The translations under genes and the position numbers were made by a program. From an uncultured Atopobiaceae bacterium (GTDB taxonomy: Bacteria; Actinomycetota; Coriobacteriia; Coriobacteriales; Atopobiaceae), in assembly GCA_944321005.1 (NCBI GenBank), contig CALUJT010000023.1, positions 1-15,252 on the forward strand: DNA of 15,252 bases, written 5' to 3'. Shown piece after piece: positions 15,216 through 15,252 of the stretch (the stretch's first letter is position 1; every line of letters begins with the position of its first letter). The notes beneath the pieces are model-generated. The model made no database searches and had not been told where the DNA came from. It was given only the letters and a program-made list of their open reading frames with translations.

Positions 15216-15247
15216 CAGTACTGGTCGATTCTGCCCGACGCCCCCCA
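15216..15247 (+). repeat. CRISPR spacer 10, identical to spacer 5
   Basis: Exact second copy of the spacer at 14911-14942, five units further from the leader. The repeat in front of it (15187-15215) is a variant ending ATGATCAC, so its crRNA would carry a changed 5' handle. Neighbouring spacers 4 and 9 are different from each other. Confidence 0.98.
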
Positions 15248-15252
15248 GTGCT

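Larger units (their letters stand above)
14638..15252 (+). CRISPR. Type I-E CRISPR array, 29-bp repeats and 32-bp spacers, truncated by the window end
   Basis: Repeats start at 14638, 14699, 14760, 14821, 14882, 14943, 15004, 15065, 15126 and 15187, with the first five bases of another at 15248: an exact 61-bp period. The repeat reads GTGC, then TCCCCGC-GCAA-GCGGGGA (a 7-bp stem with a GNRA-type GCAA loop), then TGATCCC. Cas6e cutting at the 3' base of the stem gives the 8-nt handle ATGATCCC. Repeat 3 ends CCT and repeat 10 ends CAC; the others are identical. Ten spacers are visible, all 32 bp; spacers 5 and 10 are identical. The leader is on the cas2 side, so spacer 1 (14667-14698) should be newest. 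The far end lies outside the window. Confidence 0.99.

Overview
The window carries a complete type I-E CRISPR-Cas locus, preceded by a short accessory region. The DNA is GC-rich, genes are packed with AGGAGG-type ribosome binding sites, and the cas proteins and repeat (GTGCTCCCC ... ATGATCCC) are of the kind seen in high-GC Gram-positive bacteria. A gut or oral coriobacterium (Olsenella/Atopobium/Collinsella-like) is my best guess; this is inference from protein style, not a search. All genes seen are on the + strand.

Left part (1-4178): the 3' end of an ADP-ribosylglycohydrolase gene enters from outside the window. After a 176-bp gap with a perfect 20-bp palindrome comes a toxin-antitoxin pair: an MqsR-like mRNA interferase toxin (540-881), overlapping by 4 bp a 348-residue antitoxin that joins an MqsA-like zinc module, an XRE-type helix-turn-helix and a C-terminal SocA/Panacea (DUF4065) domain (878-1924). 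Next are an unrecognised two-pass membrane protein (about 2074-2811) and, after an A-rich upstream region, an AAA-type ATPase with a C-terminal winged helix (3054-4178).

Right part (4381-15252): a stand-alone DEDDh (DnaQ-type) 3'-5' exonuclease gene ends one base before cas3, and the cas3 ribosome binding site lies inside its last codons. Then follow cas3, a 180-bp gap with palindromes, and a tight run cas8e-cas11-cas7-cas5-cas6e-cas1-cas2, with gaps of 13 bp or less and overlaps of 14 bp (cas11/cas7) and 11 bp (cas6e/cas1). A 52-bp leader leads into a CRISPR array with an exact 61-bp period (29-bp repeat, 32-bp spacer) that runs off the window end; ten full repeats, ten spacers and the first five bases of an eleventh repeat are visible.

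How it works together: Cas1-Cas2 would add spacers next to cas2, and the exonuclease may trim prespacers (inference). Cas6e cuts the array transcript at the repeat hairpin. Cas8e, Cas11, Cas7, Cas5 and Cas6e form Cascade around each crRNA, and Cas3 degrades the target. Key catalytic residues of Cas3, Cas6e, Cas1 and the exonuclease are all present, so the locus looks intact. The observations most worth following are the exonuclease-cas3 coupling, an identical spacer present twice (spacers 5 and 10) behind repeats with different crRNA handles, and the MqsR toxin paired with a Panacea-fused antitoxin.
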